Origin: an uncultured Lachnospiraceae bacterium
Lineage (GTDB): Bacteria > Bacillota > Clostridia > Lachnospirales > Lachnospiraceae
Assembly: GCA_947564735.1 (NCBI GenBank)
Contig: CANOEC010000008.1
Span: 51,176-115,175 of the forward strand
Length of the DNA: 64,000 nt
Reading direction: 5' to 3'
Shown here: piece by piece, positions 54,195 through 62,747 of the stretch
How the letters are laid out: the number at the start of each line of letters is the position of its first letter
How positions within the stretch are numbered: position 1 is the stretch's first letter
Notes under the pieces: generated by a model
Seen by the model: the letters and a program-made list of their open reading frames with translations, nothing else
What the model was told of the DNA's origin: nothing
Database searches by the model: none
Program-made: the position numbers and the translations under genes

Positions 54195-54526
54195 CTCAAA
54201 TATTAACTTACTCTAAAATTTTAATAGATTATGAAAAATAATCGTACCCCTCAAATTTTACATTTATCCGTAAAAATTATACATTTGTATTTTTATGGCG
54301 CAATTATTCTGCGTTTTATTCTTTATAAATGCAGTACTTTTTATAGTTCCAGAAATATTTTTAGCAATATTTGCAATGATAGATGCAACTAAATGAAATA
54401 GACAAATCCTCTGTAATTTGATATGATAAAAAGAATTATACCCGTCAGCAAACCACAGTACCTTTTTTGTGGATTTGTGCAGTGCAAAGAACATCAGAAG
54501 TGATTAAGGAAATAGGATAATTCATC
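54195..54526. other. divergent promoter region between importer unit and YesN-type regulator
   Basis: This 332-base AT-rich gap holds a minus-strand promoter with abutting direct repeats (54226-54286) and an inverted repeat CCACA...TTGTGG near 54455-54474. An open frame on the minus strand through it has no site or similarity and is not called. Confidence 0.6.
54226..54286 (-). promoter_or_regulatory. importer-unit promoter with two 21-base-spaced operator repeats
   Basis: On the minus strand TTGAGG (54249-54254) is followed after 17 bases by TAATCT (54226-54231). TACATTT (plus reading) occurs at 54259-54265 and 54280-54286, a 21-base period directly upstream of the -35. This is the geometry expected for an AraC-type dimer; the divergent YesN-type gene is the natural candidate. 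Confidence 0.5.
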
Positions 54527-56092
54527 ATGAAGGTGCTGTTGATTGATAACAAACCTGTTATCAGAAAAGAATTGCAGAATATTATTCCGTGGAATCAATT
54601 CGGTTTCTCCAAATTTGTTGAAGCAGACAATGGCGCCGATGCCCTCAGACTGATTGAATCCGTGAATCCCGAACTGATCCTGTTAGATATCCGCCTGAAG
54701 GACATGTCCGGAATGGCACTGATACATGAGATAAAGAAAAACAGTTACACTGGCAAAATCATCATTATAAGCAAAGATACCTCTTTTGCAAATGCGAAAC
54801 TTGCCATCAATTACGGCGTAACCGCTTATCTGAACAAACCTGTAGAATCAGAAGAACTGTCTGAAGCCGTCACGCGTGCCGTTAACGAAATTCACAATTC
54901 AAAACTGATATCCTTTTATTCCGAGCAGGCAACCATGCTGCCTCAAAACTATTTATTATCAAACATTCTTCTTGGCAATATGACCTATGTCAAAGAAATG
55001 AAATCCATATACCATGTAGACCTGAAATCGGATTACTACCGGCTGATTTCTTTCGTCTTACCTCAAAAATCTGATAACAGCGACATCTGGGAAGAAGCAT
55101 TGCTGCTTACCAAAAATTGCCTGTCCGTCACATTCAGCGAAACCCTGCTGGTTCTGATTGCCAAGTCCTACAATCAGGAACAGTTCCTATTAAGACAGTT
55201 AAAAACCTGTCAGGAAAATTATCCGCAGTATGCAACGCTTCTCGGAATCATCAGTCCACAGGCGGAAAGGCACACGGAACTCAGTGCGCTCTATACGGAA
55301 AGCCAGCACATTATCCAAAATTTATACTATTATAAAAAAATACATGACACAGCCATTTCTGCGGATACCCTTTCACAGCGACTCGAAGAAATAAGACAGG
55401 CGGATTGCAACCTTATAAGCTTCACGGAAAATATCATCCGCCGTATACTTCTTCTTCAAAGTTCTGAACTTGAGGCGGATTTTCTGGCGTTGCTTGATTT
55501 TCTGGCACTGCGCAGGCCGCCTAAAGATAGCGCACGGTTTATTCTTCTGAACCACTACGGGCAAATTATCTCAGTCCTTACGGAATACTACCCTAAGCTG
55601 GAATTTGAAATACCCGACAGAAAAGAATTTGCATCCCATCTGTCCTATGACAAATATCTGTGTGACAGTATTTCTTATTTGAACGACCAGCTCCAGAGAG
55701 CCATCGCATATATACGGAACGAATCCAGAAAGAAACCCTGTCAGAGAATCTGTCAATATATTGACACAAATTATTCGGCGCCCCTTAAGCTGAGCAGCAT
55801 TGCCGACTTATTGGGCTATAACAGCGCATATCTTGGAAAACTGTTTTACCGGGAAATGGGTGTCAACTTTAATACCTATCTGGACAAAATACGGATTAAA
55901 AAGGCGGCGGAATACCTCGAGAAAGGTGTACCCGTCATACAGACCAGCGAATTTTCCGGCTTTACCAATCCGGATTACTTCACCAAGAAATTTAAAAAAT
56001 ATATGGGGATGCTGCCTTCGGAATACCGGGCGCAGCACATCCAACAGCGTCCTGCCCAAATTACCCCCCCCCACACGCAGAACGAAGCATAG
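54527..56092 (+). CDS. YesN-type response regulator with AraC DNA-binding domain
   Basis: This 521-residue protein has a receiver at residues 1-120 with DNKP near 7, phosphoacceptor Asp in LILLDIRLKDMSG, and the Lys in YLNKPVE. A middle domain follows. The last 100 residues form an AraC/XylS double helix-turn-helix (LSSIADLLGYNSAYLGKLF and a second FTNPDYFTKKFKKYMGMLP). It is activated by a YesM-type kinase in related loci; none is adjacent. The kinase at 6123-7901 is the only one of that type in the window. It is divergent from the nine-gene importer and probably controls it. Confidence 0.93.
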   Translation: MKVLLIDNKPVIRKELQNIIPWNQFGFSKFVEADNGADALRLIESVNPELILLDIRLKDMSGMALIHEIKKNSYTGKIIIISKDTSFANAKLAINYGVTAYLNKPVESEELSEAVTRAVNEIHNSKLISFYSEQATMLPQNYLLSNILLGNMTYVKEMKSIYHVDLKSDYYRLISFVLPQKSDNSDIWEEALLLTKNCLSVTFSETLLVLIAKSYNQEQFLLRQLKTCQENYPQYATLLGIISPQAERHTELSALYTESQHIIQNLYYYKKIHDTAISADTLSQRLEEIRQADCNLISFTENIIRRILLLQSSELEADFLALLDFLALRRPPKDSARFILLNHYGQIISVLTEYYPKLEFEIPDRKEFASHLSYDKYLCDSISYLNDQLQRAIAYIRNESRKKPCQRICQYIDTNYSAPLKLSSIADLLGYNSAYLGKLFYREMGVNFNTYLDKIRIKKAAEYLEKGVPVIQTSEFSGFTNPDYFTKKFKKYMGMLPSEYRAQHIQQRPAQITPPHTQNEA

Positions 56093-56125
56093 CCGAAGAC
56101 CGGTAATTCCTTACTTCTGCATAGC

Positions 56126-56148
56126 CCGCAGCCTTTTTGCGGTCTTTT
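56126..56148 (+). terminator. weak terminator after the YesN-type gene
   Basis: CCGCA (56126-56130) pairs with TGCGG (56138-56142), followed by TCTTTT. Short stem, low confidence. Confidence 0.4.
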
Positions 56149-56202
56149 GGACATGCTGCATAAAACCTGTCACAAAAACGAAAGCAGCCTGATGCCATCC
56201 TG

Positions 56203-56970
56203 CTATTTCATATAGTTCACAAAAAGAATCACCACACCCAGTACGGCAAGCACCACTCCCGTAGCGCGGTTCAGGGTCGCAGGCGCCGCCTTGTTGGCAA
56301 ACTTCGCTGCAATCCTCGCCCATAATAATGTGGAGACCACACAATAAACAAGACACCACGCATCCGGCATCCCACCGATGACAAAATGACTTACAGACCC
56401 GGTAAACGCAGTGAATGCCATAATAAAGACGCTCGTTCCCACTGCGGTCTTCAACTCGTATCCAAGCACGCTCGTCAGAATCAATAACATCATCATGCCG
56501 CCGCCCGCGCCGATAAATCCACAGATAAAACCAACCGCGACACCACAGATAACCGACTGAATGATTCTCTTTCTGCCGCTAACCCGATTCATGGTTTCCT
56601 TCGTCGTCATGACCGGTCTGACAATGAACTTAATTCCCAGCAAAAACGTCATAAATACAGAAAAATTTCCCATTGTCGTATTCGGCACTTTGCTTGCCAC
56701 AAAGCTTCCAAATAGTGTAAATACAAGTACCGCTGCCATCATGACCAATCCGTTTTGCACATCAAGATTCTTGTTTTTACCATAAGTATAGGCGCTGATT
56801 GCGCTCGCCAGCACATCGCTCGCCAACGCTATCCCGACCGCTTCATAAGCCGGAAGTCCCAGAAACGTAATTAACACCGGACTGATAACCGCCGCTGCGC
56901 TCATACCTGCAAATCCCGTGCCGAGTCCAGCTCCGAGTCCTGCGACAAAACAGATGATAAATTTGTACAT
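56203..56970 (-). CDS. TauE/SafE-family sulfite or anion exporter
   Basis: This is 255 residues from the ATG at 56970, which has AAGGAG; an upstream start adds 16 residues without a site. It has eight predicted hydrophobic segments and the family repeats GLGTGFAGMSAAAVISPVL and GFICGFIGAGGGMMMLL. TauE/SafE proteins move sulfite, sulfoacetate or related anions. It has no sulfur-metabolism neighbours, so the substrate is open. Confidence 0.9.
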   Translation of the reverse strand: MYKFIICFVAGLGAGLGTGFAGMSAAAVISPVLITFLGLPAYEAVGIALASDVLASAISAYTYGKNKNLDVQNGLVMMAAVLVFTLFGSFVASKVPNTTMGNFSVFMTFLLGIKFIVRPVMTTKETMNRVSGRKRIIQSVICGVAVGFICGFIGAGGGMMMLLILTSVLGYELKTAVGTSVFIMAFTAFTGSVSHFVIGGMPDAWCLVYCVVSTLLWARIAAKFANKAAPATLNRATGVVLAVLGVVILFVNYMK

Positions 56971-57086
56971 CGTAAACTGCTCCTTCCTTTTACTTAAGAC
57001 ATCAGATTCCTTCTGCAATGTCCCTCCGAGGATAATTATTCTACTCCATGAAAATCATTTGTCAAGGTATGATTCCAAATTTATCT

Positions 57087-57096
57087 GTGTTATAAT
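57087..57096 (+). promoter_or_regulatory. extended -10 promoter of the broken cyclase gene
   Basis: TGTTATAAT gives an extended -10 (TATAAT at 57091-57096), with no good -35. AGGAGG precedes the ATG at 57125. Confidence 0.45.
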
Positions 57097-57124
57097 TTGA
57101 CTATAAGCACTAAGGAGGAGCACC

Positions 57125-58143
57125 ATGTCTTTATTAAAAAACGCCGGCGATAATCAGACTTTAAATGAAAAACAATGGGAAGACTGGAATACAGCTATTT
57201 TTTCTTTGTTTTGGAAAATCTGGATACTGACCTTATTTGTGGAGCTGCTCCTGTTTATCTTTTACCAGCCGACCCCTGCATGCAGCAAGAGTTATTACTT
57301 TTATCTGTTTATTGTGAAGCCGAGCGGCATTGAGCTTTTTGCCCTTGTCTCTTTCCAGATTTTGTTTACACGGATTTTTAAATTCCGCAGAAGACGGATT
57401 GTCTCCGTCTATACGATTCTGCTTATCAGCATCTTCGCCGGGGCTACCGTATGCGTACATACCAGTGTCGCCATGCTTCCTGCCATGCTGCTCCTTCCTA
57501 TGATGCTGACGCCGCTATATAAGGATATTCTCATGACGGCGCTGCAGGCGGTACTCGTCATATTATTGTACATAGCGGACTATTTTTATTTTATCCCCAA
57601 TTCACCATATATGCCTCCACAGACCTCTTTCAGTCCGGTTGTTGAAGCCTGCATTTTCATCGCCGGAACCATCGTTACCTGTGTAATCCTTGAAAAAGTC
57701 AACAGAGAACTTGTCATAAACGAAGAACGTTCCAGACACGACTCACTGACACATCTGTATAATCACGAAAGTTTTTATGAGGAACTGGAATATTATCAGA
57801 AAAAATTTGAAAAAGACCATCGCCCCTTTTCCGTGATTATTGCCGATATTGACAATTTTAAGAAGGTAAACGATACCTACGGACATGCCTTCGGGGATGA
57901 AGTCATCAACAAGGTCGGCGAGCTTTTCATGGAAAATGGCAAAAAATCCGCGCAGATTTCGCCTCCTTTGTGTTCCAGACACCTCTCGGCGCGGCGCAAT
58001 TTACATTAAGTCTTGGCGCCGCCGTCTACGACCGTCCGCACGCAAGCGCAAGTTCCTTCTTCGAGGAAGCGGACAGTGCGCTTTATGAGGCGAAAAGAAG
58101 CGGAAAGAACCGGGTGGTGGTCAGAAGAGAAAAAATCGAGTAG
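57125..58143 (+). pseudogene. membrane diguanylate cyclase broken by an internal deletion
   Basis: The intact N-terminal part has about six transmembrane segments (residues 25-190) and the start of a GGDEF domain (HDSLTHLYNHESFYEEL, ADIDNFKKVNDTYGHAFGDE). Near base 57957 the frame changes. The first frame runs out at 58009, while the next frame continues at once with the end of a GGDEF domain: ADFASFVFQTPLGAAQFTLS, then EEADSALYEAKRSGKNRVVV, stop TAG at 58141-58143. About 35-45 codons, including the GGDEF signature itself, are missing. The truncated 294-residue product cannot make cyclic di-GMP. A sequencing or assembly error could give the frameshift but not the missing signature. Confidence 0.82.
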
Positions 58144-58178
58144 GGGAAACTTATTACTTTTCCCTCCTACTCGATTTT
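58132..58178. terminator. bidirectional terminator between cyclase and XRE genes
   Basis: AAAATCGAGTAGGGGAAA (58132-58149) pairs with TTTCCC-TC-CTACTCGATTTT (58158-58178). It includes the original stop codon of the cyclase, which supports 58141-58143 as the true gene end. Convergent genes are served from both sides. Confidence 0.85.
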
Positions 58179-58186
58179 CAATACGA

Positions 58187-58687
58187 TTACCGCGTCAAGT
58201 AAGTCCCGGCTATTGCCCCAATCAAGGCAAACGGCGCTGTTCTGACAAACAGCCACTCAAATGCGTGAAATACTGCTCCGGCAACCGCGGTTTCTGGATC
58301 GCTATAATCCCAACCCAAGTAAGAACTATTTAATACTATTAAGACTGCAAAAATTGCCACTATAACTACGCACACTGATATAAAAAGCCAATGAATCGCT
58401 TTTTGTCCCGCCTCCTTCCTATGCGCAAGCTGCAGGTTTATGACCTCAAGTTTTTCAGAAATGGCTTTTACGTCATCAGCCTTCGTCTCGGCTATCTGCT
58501 CTCCAAGCAGCGTGCTTACTGGCATTTCAAATACCTCTGATATGGAAATCAGCATATCGGCATCCGGAACCGACAAACCTTGCTCCCATTTTGATATGGT
58601 TTGTCTCACCACATTCAACTTAATTGCAAGTTCCTCTTGCGAAAGTCCTTTCGATTTTCTGACTGCTTTGATATTTTCGTTTAACAC
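58187..58687 (-). CDS. XRE-family membrane-anchored regulator
   Basis: This is 166 residues from a GTG at 58687, which has AGGAGG 9 bases upstream; an ATG at 58744 lacks a site. The N-terminal helix-turn-helix LSQEELAIKLNVVRQTISKW is followed by a helical linker and two transmembrane segments (about 100-120 and 145-163). This arrangement fits membrane-tethered transcription regulators with a sensing C-terminus. It sits alone between the broken cyclase and a toxin-antitoxin relic, and may be autoregulated; no operator is evident. Confidence 0.82.
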   Translation of the reverse strand: MLNENIKAVRKSKGLSQEELAIKLNVVRQTISKWEQGLSVPDADMLISISEVFEMPVSTLLGEQIAETKADDVKAISEKLEVINLQLAHRKEAGQKAIHWLFISVCVVIVAIFAVLIVLNSSYLGWDYSDPETAVAGAVFHAFEWLFVRTAPFALIGAIAGTYLTR

Positions 58688-58770
58688 CGGGGATCCCCTC
58701 CTTTCACCACCATCATATAGAGGAATGCCCGTTGCGGCAAGCAACGCAGATTAACATTGCGGTTAATTAC

Positions 58771-58816
58771 AAAAAAATGGAAATTCCACCCTGTAACCAG
58801 TTCAAGTGTACAAAAT
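58771..58816 (+). ncRNA. decayed third copy of the antitoxin-RNA element
   Basis: AAAAAAATGGAAATTCCACC followed by CTGTAACCAGTTCAAGTGTAC matches the central part of the antitoxin RNA at 62670-62712. The 3' half of the terminator stem and the promoter are missing, so it is a relic. Confidence 0.45.
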
Positions 58817-58846
58817 CTCTGAAACTGCTGCAAATAGGCTGCTGTC

Positions 58847-59716
58847 TTAATGTTCATACCAGACAACATCGTCCATATCAGGGTACAGCCCAACGTCCCC
58901 GCTCAGAGAATAAGCCTCGTAAATACTTCCGTCTATGGCATTGACCGAACAATTATAATTGAAAAAATCCTCCGGGTCAACCACCTCCTCCTTATTGCCA
59001 AACGGTACAGAATAATACACTACTCCGTTGTCCTCATATAAGCTCAATTTCCAGCCATACCTTTCACAATCAGATGATATGCCTACTTCCAGTTCCTTTG
59101 CCTTCTCGCCGATATCAGCCTCCATCGCCTTCCTTGCAATCTCTATTGCCTCCTCTTCGCTGATTCCGCCTGCCGCTTTTATCTTTGCTTCACGTTCGGC
59201 TCTATCTCTCCGATTCGCCTCGTCTATCTTCTCCTGCGTCCAGCCCTGCGAATTGACAGCTATCCTGACATTACATTCAATAATCTCTAAGAGTTCCTCA
59301 TCTGTAAGTTCTCTGTCCGGAAGATAATATTCCCCTGTAGACCTGATATAGCAGAGTATCCCTTCCATTACTGCTTCCGGACTGTCCACCTCTTGAATCA
59401 TCTTTTCAGGTTTTGTCGTTTCATTATCATAGGACTTTTGTAACTCTGCCATACGCTCTCTTTCTTTGTCAGAATATGCCCGCATGATACTCCCCGTTGC
59501 CGTCTTCTGTTCCTGTGTGCTATCTTGTGTCTGGGCAGCCTCCGGCTCCATCTGTTTCTCCAGATTCTGAGACTGTTCTTCTGAAATTTCATACCGTACC
59601 TCTATATCCGCCTGCGCATCGGCTTCATCTTCGCTCTCACATCCGGTCAGTGAAAAAACACCCAAAGCAAATAACAACAGGAATGCCATTCCTGCAATTT
59701 TTTTTGATTTCTTCAT
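58847..59716 (-). CDS. lipoprotein paralogous to the adjacent sigma-linked protein
   Basis: This is 289 residues from the ATG at 59716, after GAGGG. A lipoprotein signal with SLTGCESE is followed by an acidic Gln-rich stretch and blocks shared with the next protein: LCYIRSTGEYYLPDRELTDE and GISEEEAIEIARKAMEA. The fold is unrecognised. It follows the sigma factor and anti-sigma-like genes, so it probably belongs to an envelope-stress regulon. It acts outside the membrane. Confidence 0.72.
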   Translation of the reverse strand: MKKSKKIAGMAFLLLFALGVFSLTGCESEDEADAQADIEVRYEISEEQSQNLEKQMEPEAAQTQDSTQEQKTATGSIMRAYSDKERERMAELQKSYDNETTKPEKMIQEVDSPEAVMEGILCYIRSTGEYYLPDRELTDEELLEIIECNVRIAVNSQGWTQEKIDEANRRDRAEREAKIKAAGGISEEEAIEIARKAMEADIGEKAKELEVGISSDCERYGWKLSLYEDNGVVYYSVPFGNKEEVVDPEDFFNYNCSVNAIDGSIYEAYSLSGDVGLYPDMDDVVWYEH

Positions 59717-59803
59717 CACTTTTCCCTCTTATCTCTCGAATATCATTATTTTATATAAGCATATACCGGCAAAACAATAGGCATTTTGCCAGTCAGACGG
59801 TGT

Positions 59804-60715
59804 TTATTCATAAGTTTCCAAAACGCTCCCGTCCACAACGTCGATCACACAGTAGTATGTTGAGCTGTCATCCTGAAAAATGACTCCGTAAGCCAAATCG
59901 CTCTTATGTTCATACTTCGTTTCCTCTGATATATCCCATTTCATCACTGCCACGGAACCATCCCGATATCTCAGTATTTCTTTTCCTTCCGCCTCCTCCC
60001 CAAGCTCTGCCTCCATCTGTTTCCTTGCAATCTCTATTGCTTCCTCTTCGCTGATTCCGCCTAAAGCCTGTATCTTTTCCTGCCACTGTTTTTTCTCTGC
60101 CTCCATCTGCGCCCTCGCTTCCTGCGCTGCCGGACCCTGTGAGACCGCATAACTCATCTTATACTGAAAATCAATAATCTCCAACATCTCCTCATCGGTC
60201 ATTTCCTGCGCCGGCAGATTGAAAATTCCCGTAGACCTGACATAGCAGAGTGTTCCCTCTGGCGCATCCTCCGCATTGTCTACCTGTGCAATGACTTTTT
60301 CGGGGAATTTCCCATCCTCATATGCCTGCCAAAGTTCCCTGCTTCGTTCTTCTTCATCTGCAAAATACTCCCTTGAAAAAGTGTCAGCCTCTGTAGGCTT
60401 CGCCTGAACCATATCGTTTATTTCCAGCACCTCATCCTTGGGAATACTTTCCATTCTCTCCCTTACCACACTTGTCACAAATGCCCGGACCGGAAAACCC
60501 ACTACACCCGCCGCCAGCACAAGCGCTGCCGCAGCCGTCACTATCCTTCTCCAGTTCCACATTCCCATATTCTTAGTTTCACTTTCCACTTTCTTCCGTA
60601 TGTTCATAATTATTTTATTCTCCGTCAGTTTCCTGTTCCGGGTAATGACTACCCCTGTTTTGTCCTGAATAATTGTCTGTATGTTCCTCAAGTTCTCTCT
60701 GCTATATTTTTTCAT
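59804..60715 (-). CDS. membrane protein coupled to an ECF sigma factor, possible anti-sigma factor
   Basis: This 303-residue protein has a short cytoplasmic N-terminus, one transmembrane segment (about 53-75) and an extracytoplasmic domain with LCYVRSTGIFNLPAQEMTDE and GISEEEAIEIARKQMEA, shared with the neighbouring lipoprotein. It overlaps the sigma factor gene by 14 bases, so translational coupling is sure. Topology and position fit an anti-sigma factor, but the N-terminal part lacks a zinc-binding HxxxCxxC motif. Function is therefore inferred from context. Confidence 0.7.
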   Translation of the reverse strand: MKKYSRENLRNIQTIIQDKTGVVITRNRKLTENKIIMNIRKKVESETKNMGMWNWRRIVTAAAALVLAAGVVGFPVRAFVTSVVRERMESIPKDEVLEINDMVQAKPTEADTFSREYFADEEERSRELWQAYEDGKFPEKVIAQVDNAEDAPEGTLCYVRSTGIFNLPAQEMTDEEMLEIIDFQYKMSYAVSQGPAAQEARAQMEAEKKQWQEKIQALGGISEEEAIEIARKQMEAELGEEAEGKEILRYRDGSVAVMKWDISEETKYEHKSDLAYGVIFQDDSSTYYCVIDVVDGSVLETYE

Positions 60716-61268
60716 GTGACACCTCTCCCTCCTGATTCTCCATCCTCTTTTTCAGTTTTTGTCTTACGTAATATAATTTGTTTTCCACCTGCTTTTTTGG
60801 TATGTCCAGAACGACTGCAATTTCTGCCGGCTTTTGTTCATAATAATATCGTCTGGTAATCAGTTCCTTTTCTATTCCATCAAGCTCACCGATACAGGAT
60901 AGCAGCTTTTCACACTCCGCATCAGTTGTTGCTATTTCAGCATATACCGGACTTTCAGCTATGATTTCTTCTATAGGCAGTTCCCTTTTCCTGATGATTT
61001 GACGATATCTGTCAGTTGCCTTTGATCTCGCAATCACTGAAAGCCATGCAGACAGTCTGCCCTTATCGGAATCATACTTTTCGGGATATTGCCATAAATG
61101 AATAAATACATCTGCTACGCATTCCTCTACATCCTGAACAGAAGCAGCATTTACTAAAATCGATGCTGCAATTTTCCAAAGAAGCTTTGAATATTTCTGT
61201 ACAACAAATGCCAGCATCTGCTCATCCCGATTGATAATTGCTGAAATTATTTTTTTGTCATTCAGCAT
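60702..61268 (-). CDS. ECF-type RNA polymerase sigma factor
   Basis: This is 188 residues from the ATG at 61268, after GAGGTG; an upstream start adds 13 residues. Region 2 is seen as DVEECVADVFIHLWQYPEKYD and LSAWLSVIARSKATDRYR. Region 4 is seen as LDGIEKELITRRYYYEQKPAEIAVVLDIPKKQVENKLYYV, split here only for description. It heads a unit with the coupled membrane protein and lipoprotein. It would redirect RNA polymerase to envelope-related genes; no target promoter is obvious. Confidence 0.9.
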   Translation of the reverse strand: MLNDKKIISAIINRDEQMLAFVVQKYSKLLWKIAASILVNAASVQDVEECVADVFIHLWQYPEKYDSDKGRLSAWLSVIARSKATDRYRQIIRKRELPIEEIIAESPVYAEIATTDAECEKLLSCIGELDGIEKELITRRYYYEQKPAEIAVVLDIPKKQVENKLYYVRQKLKKRMENQEGEVSHEKI

Positions 61269-61601
61269 AAACACCTCTTTCTTCAGTACATTTAACTGAC
61301 CAGTCATATATATTACGAATCAAAATGTCGAAAACACTTACTCTTGGCACAAAAAATTCTAATTCATTTTGTACGCCCGAAGGATAAGTTATTTCATACA
61401 TAAGACTGAATTGCTACAAAAAAAAGGAACTGCTTTCATCTGCAATTCTTTGACTGTTGACGGTATTTACTGTTGTTTTGCCAATCATATTTTTGTTACA
61501 CATATTTGGGTGTGAAGTGCTTTTTCTAAGAAAAAGTTTGTATCCAAAAACACTGCTAAATTGCGAACAAACCTTAATTGCATTTCGTCTTCACACTCTA
61601 C

Positions 61602-61730
61602 TTGCATACAATTACAAACTATGCTATATTATAAACACATAAGGAAACAACCGCCCACAAGGTGGTTGACCATTATACAAGATAGAAACTCCACCCTGCA
61701 ACTAGCCAAGTGTACAAGGGTGGTTTTTCT
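61602..61730 (+). ncRNA. antitoxin-type small RNA, copy A
   Basis: TTGCAT (61602-61607), 17 bases, TATATT (61625-61630) gives a promoter. The RNA would start near 61637, with an early hairpin AACCGCC/GGTGGTT. It ends at a terminator, CCACCCT (61691-61697) with AGGGTGG (61717-61723) and TTTTTCT. It is nearly identical to copy B at 62597-62726, but its toxin partner is truncated. Confidence 0.6.
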
Positions 61731-61751
61731 ATCTAAAAAATTAGAAAAACG

Positions 61752-61796
61752 CTACTGACTTATCAATACGATTAAGGTCAGCAATATTTCCTCCAT
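61752..61796 (-). pseudogene. truncated toxin remnant, copy A
   Basis: Only the last ten codons (LLTLIVLISQ) of the toxin in copy B survive here, before the same stop (61752-61754). They are now joined to unrelated bases that chance to give a 14-codon frame from the ATG at 61796. Identity to copy B stops sharply at base 61784. Confidence 0.6.
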
Positions 61797-61809
61797 TTTT
61801 AGATGGAAT

Positions 61810-62181
61810 TTATCGCTTCTCTTTATATGCATATCCAAAATTCATAGGAGGTGCTGTTACCGAAACATATACAAATTCAGTATTTCCATCATTAAATAAC
61901 CCATGAACATCTTTATCTGCAAATCGCACTACATCGCCAGCTTTAAATTCCCTTTCCTGATTTTCTTCCAGTAAAAGCTTTCCTGTACCTTGTGTAGCAT
62001 ACCAAATTTGTTCGGAAGCATCATGTGTATGTCTTGGTTGACTTGCTCCTACCTCTAAATGTACTTCTGTTATTGTTACCCTTTGACTCTTCGAATTTTC
62101 AGTATTTAACAGTTGTCTTGATATCACTCCGGGATTTGCCAATTCCTTGATATCTTTTTTTTGAATGAACTCCATATTCAT
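61810..62181 (-). CDS. single-domain cupin
   Basis: This 123-residue protein is a small cupin barrel. The two cupin motifs are visible as PRHTHDASEQIWYATQGTG (metal-binding His, His, Glu pattern near 54-62) and GDVVRFADKDVHGLFNDG (near 86-103). Members bind metals and act as small isomerases, dioxygenases or sugar-binding sensors; this one cannot be placed. The gene lies between toxin-antitoxin copies A and B with a promoter module upstream that recurs at 63525-63595. This suggests it came in as cargo. Confidence 0.85.
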   Translation of the reverse strand: MNMEFIQKKDIKELANPGVISRQLLNTENSKSQRVTITEVHLEVGASQPRHTHDASEQIWYATQGTGKLLLEENQEREFKAGDVVRFADKDVHGLFNDGNTEFVYVSVTAPPMNFGYAYKEKR

Positions 62182-62596
62182 ATACCTCCATCACTCACGA
62201 TTTATTGACATAAGTATATCACATTTCCATACCCAGTATATAACTTTTCTATTCGCTACATTTTTTATCTGCTATAGCGTCATTGCACCGACCATCTCAA
62301 AAGCCATGTGCCGCTTAGGGGTAAAAAGCCAATATCAAATCAAAAAGTATCCACGCTCTGCGCAGAACGGTATCTTCCAAGCTGAACGCTAGATTACCAA
62401 GCGCAACCGCCGCTCTTATTATGGGGCATACAGAAGAAATGAACAAAATCACTATAATAATGATATCGTGGAACTACAGGTCAAAAAGGATGCAATAGCA
62501 CAGATTTACACACTTTCTTTCTAAGGAAAAGTTTATATCCAAATATAATATTATATTACAAATAAGTCTTAACTGTATTTCGTTCTTGCACTCTAC
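62182..62596. other. intergenic region upstream of cupin with promoter module and relic sequence
   Basis: 62200-62273 resembles 63525-63595 and ends in the same ATCTGCT; it is probably the cupin promoter (TATACT-like -10 read on the minus strand). Bases 62280-62520 contain fragments of open frame (for example LGVKSQYQIKKY) that may come from a transposase, but they are too short to assign. Confidence 0.5.
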
Positions 62597-62726
62597 TTGA
62601 ATAAAACATCAAAATATGCTATATTATAAACACATAAGGAAACAACCGCCCACAAGGTGGTTGACCAATTGCAAAAAAATAGAAATTCCACCCTGCAACT
62701 GCCAAGTATACAAGGGTGGTTTTTCT
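62597..62726 (+). ncRNA. antitoxin small RNA, copy B (RatA-like arrangement)
   Basis: TTGAAT (62597-62602), 17 bases, TATATT (62620-62625) gives a good promoter. The RNA would start near 62632, form a hairpin AACCGCC/GGTGGTT (62644-62662) and end at a terminator CCACCCT (62688-62694), AGGGTGG (62713-62719), TTTTTCT. It is antisense to the 3' part of the toxin transcript that reads from 62831 to below 62748. On the opposite strand the same stem is followed by AATTTCTATTTTTTT, so it can end both RNAs. About 95 bases long. Confidence 0.6.
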
Positions 62727-62747
62727 ATCTAAAAAACTAGAAAAACG

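Larger units (their letters stand above)
61308..61809. other. intergenic region with a decayed toxin-antitoxin copy
   Basis: This 502-base AT-rich gap holds the upstream region of the sigma operon and, from about 61515 to 61784, a copy of the toxin-antitoxin element described at 61602-61754. I see no intact gene apart from the antisense RNA. Confidence 0.7.

Noticed and set aside
54264-54494. 76-residue minus-strand open frame in the divergent promoter gap
   Set aside because: No ribosome site or similarity, very AT-rich, and it covers the operator repeats.
62280-62520. Possible transposase relic (LGVKSQYQIKKY and a following KRNRRSYYGAYRR)
   Set aside because: Fragments are too short and too ambiguous to assign to a family by eye.
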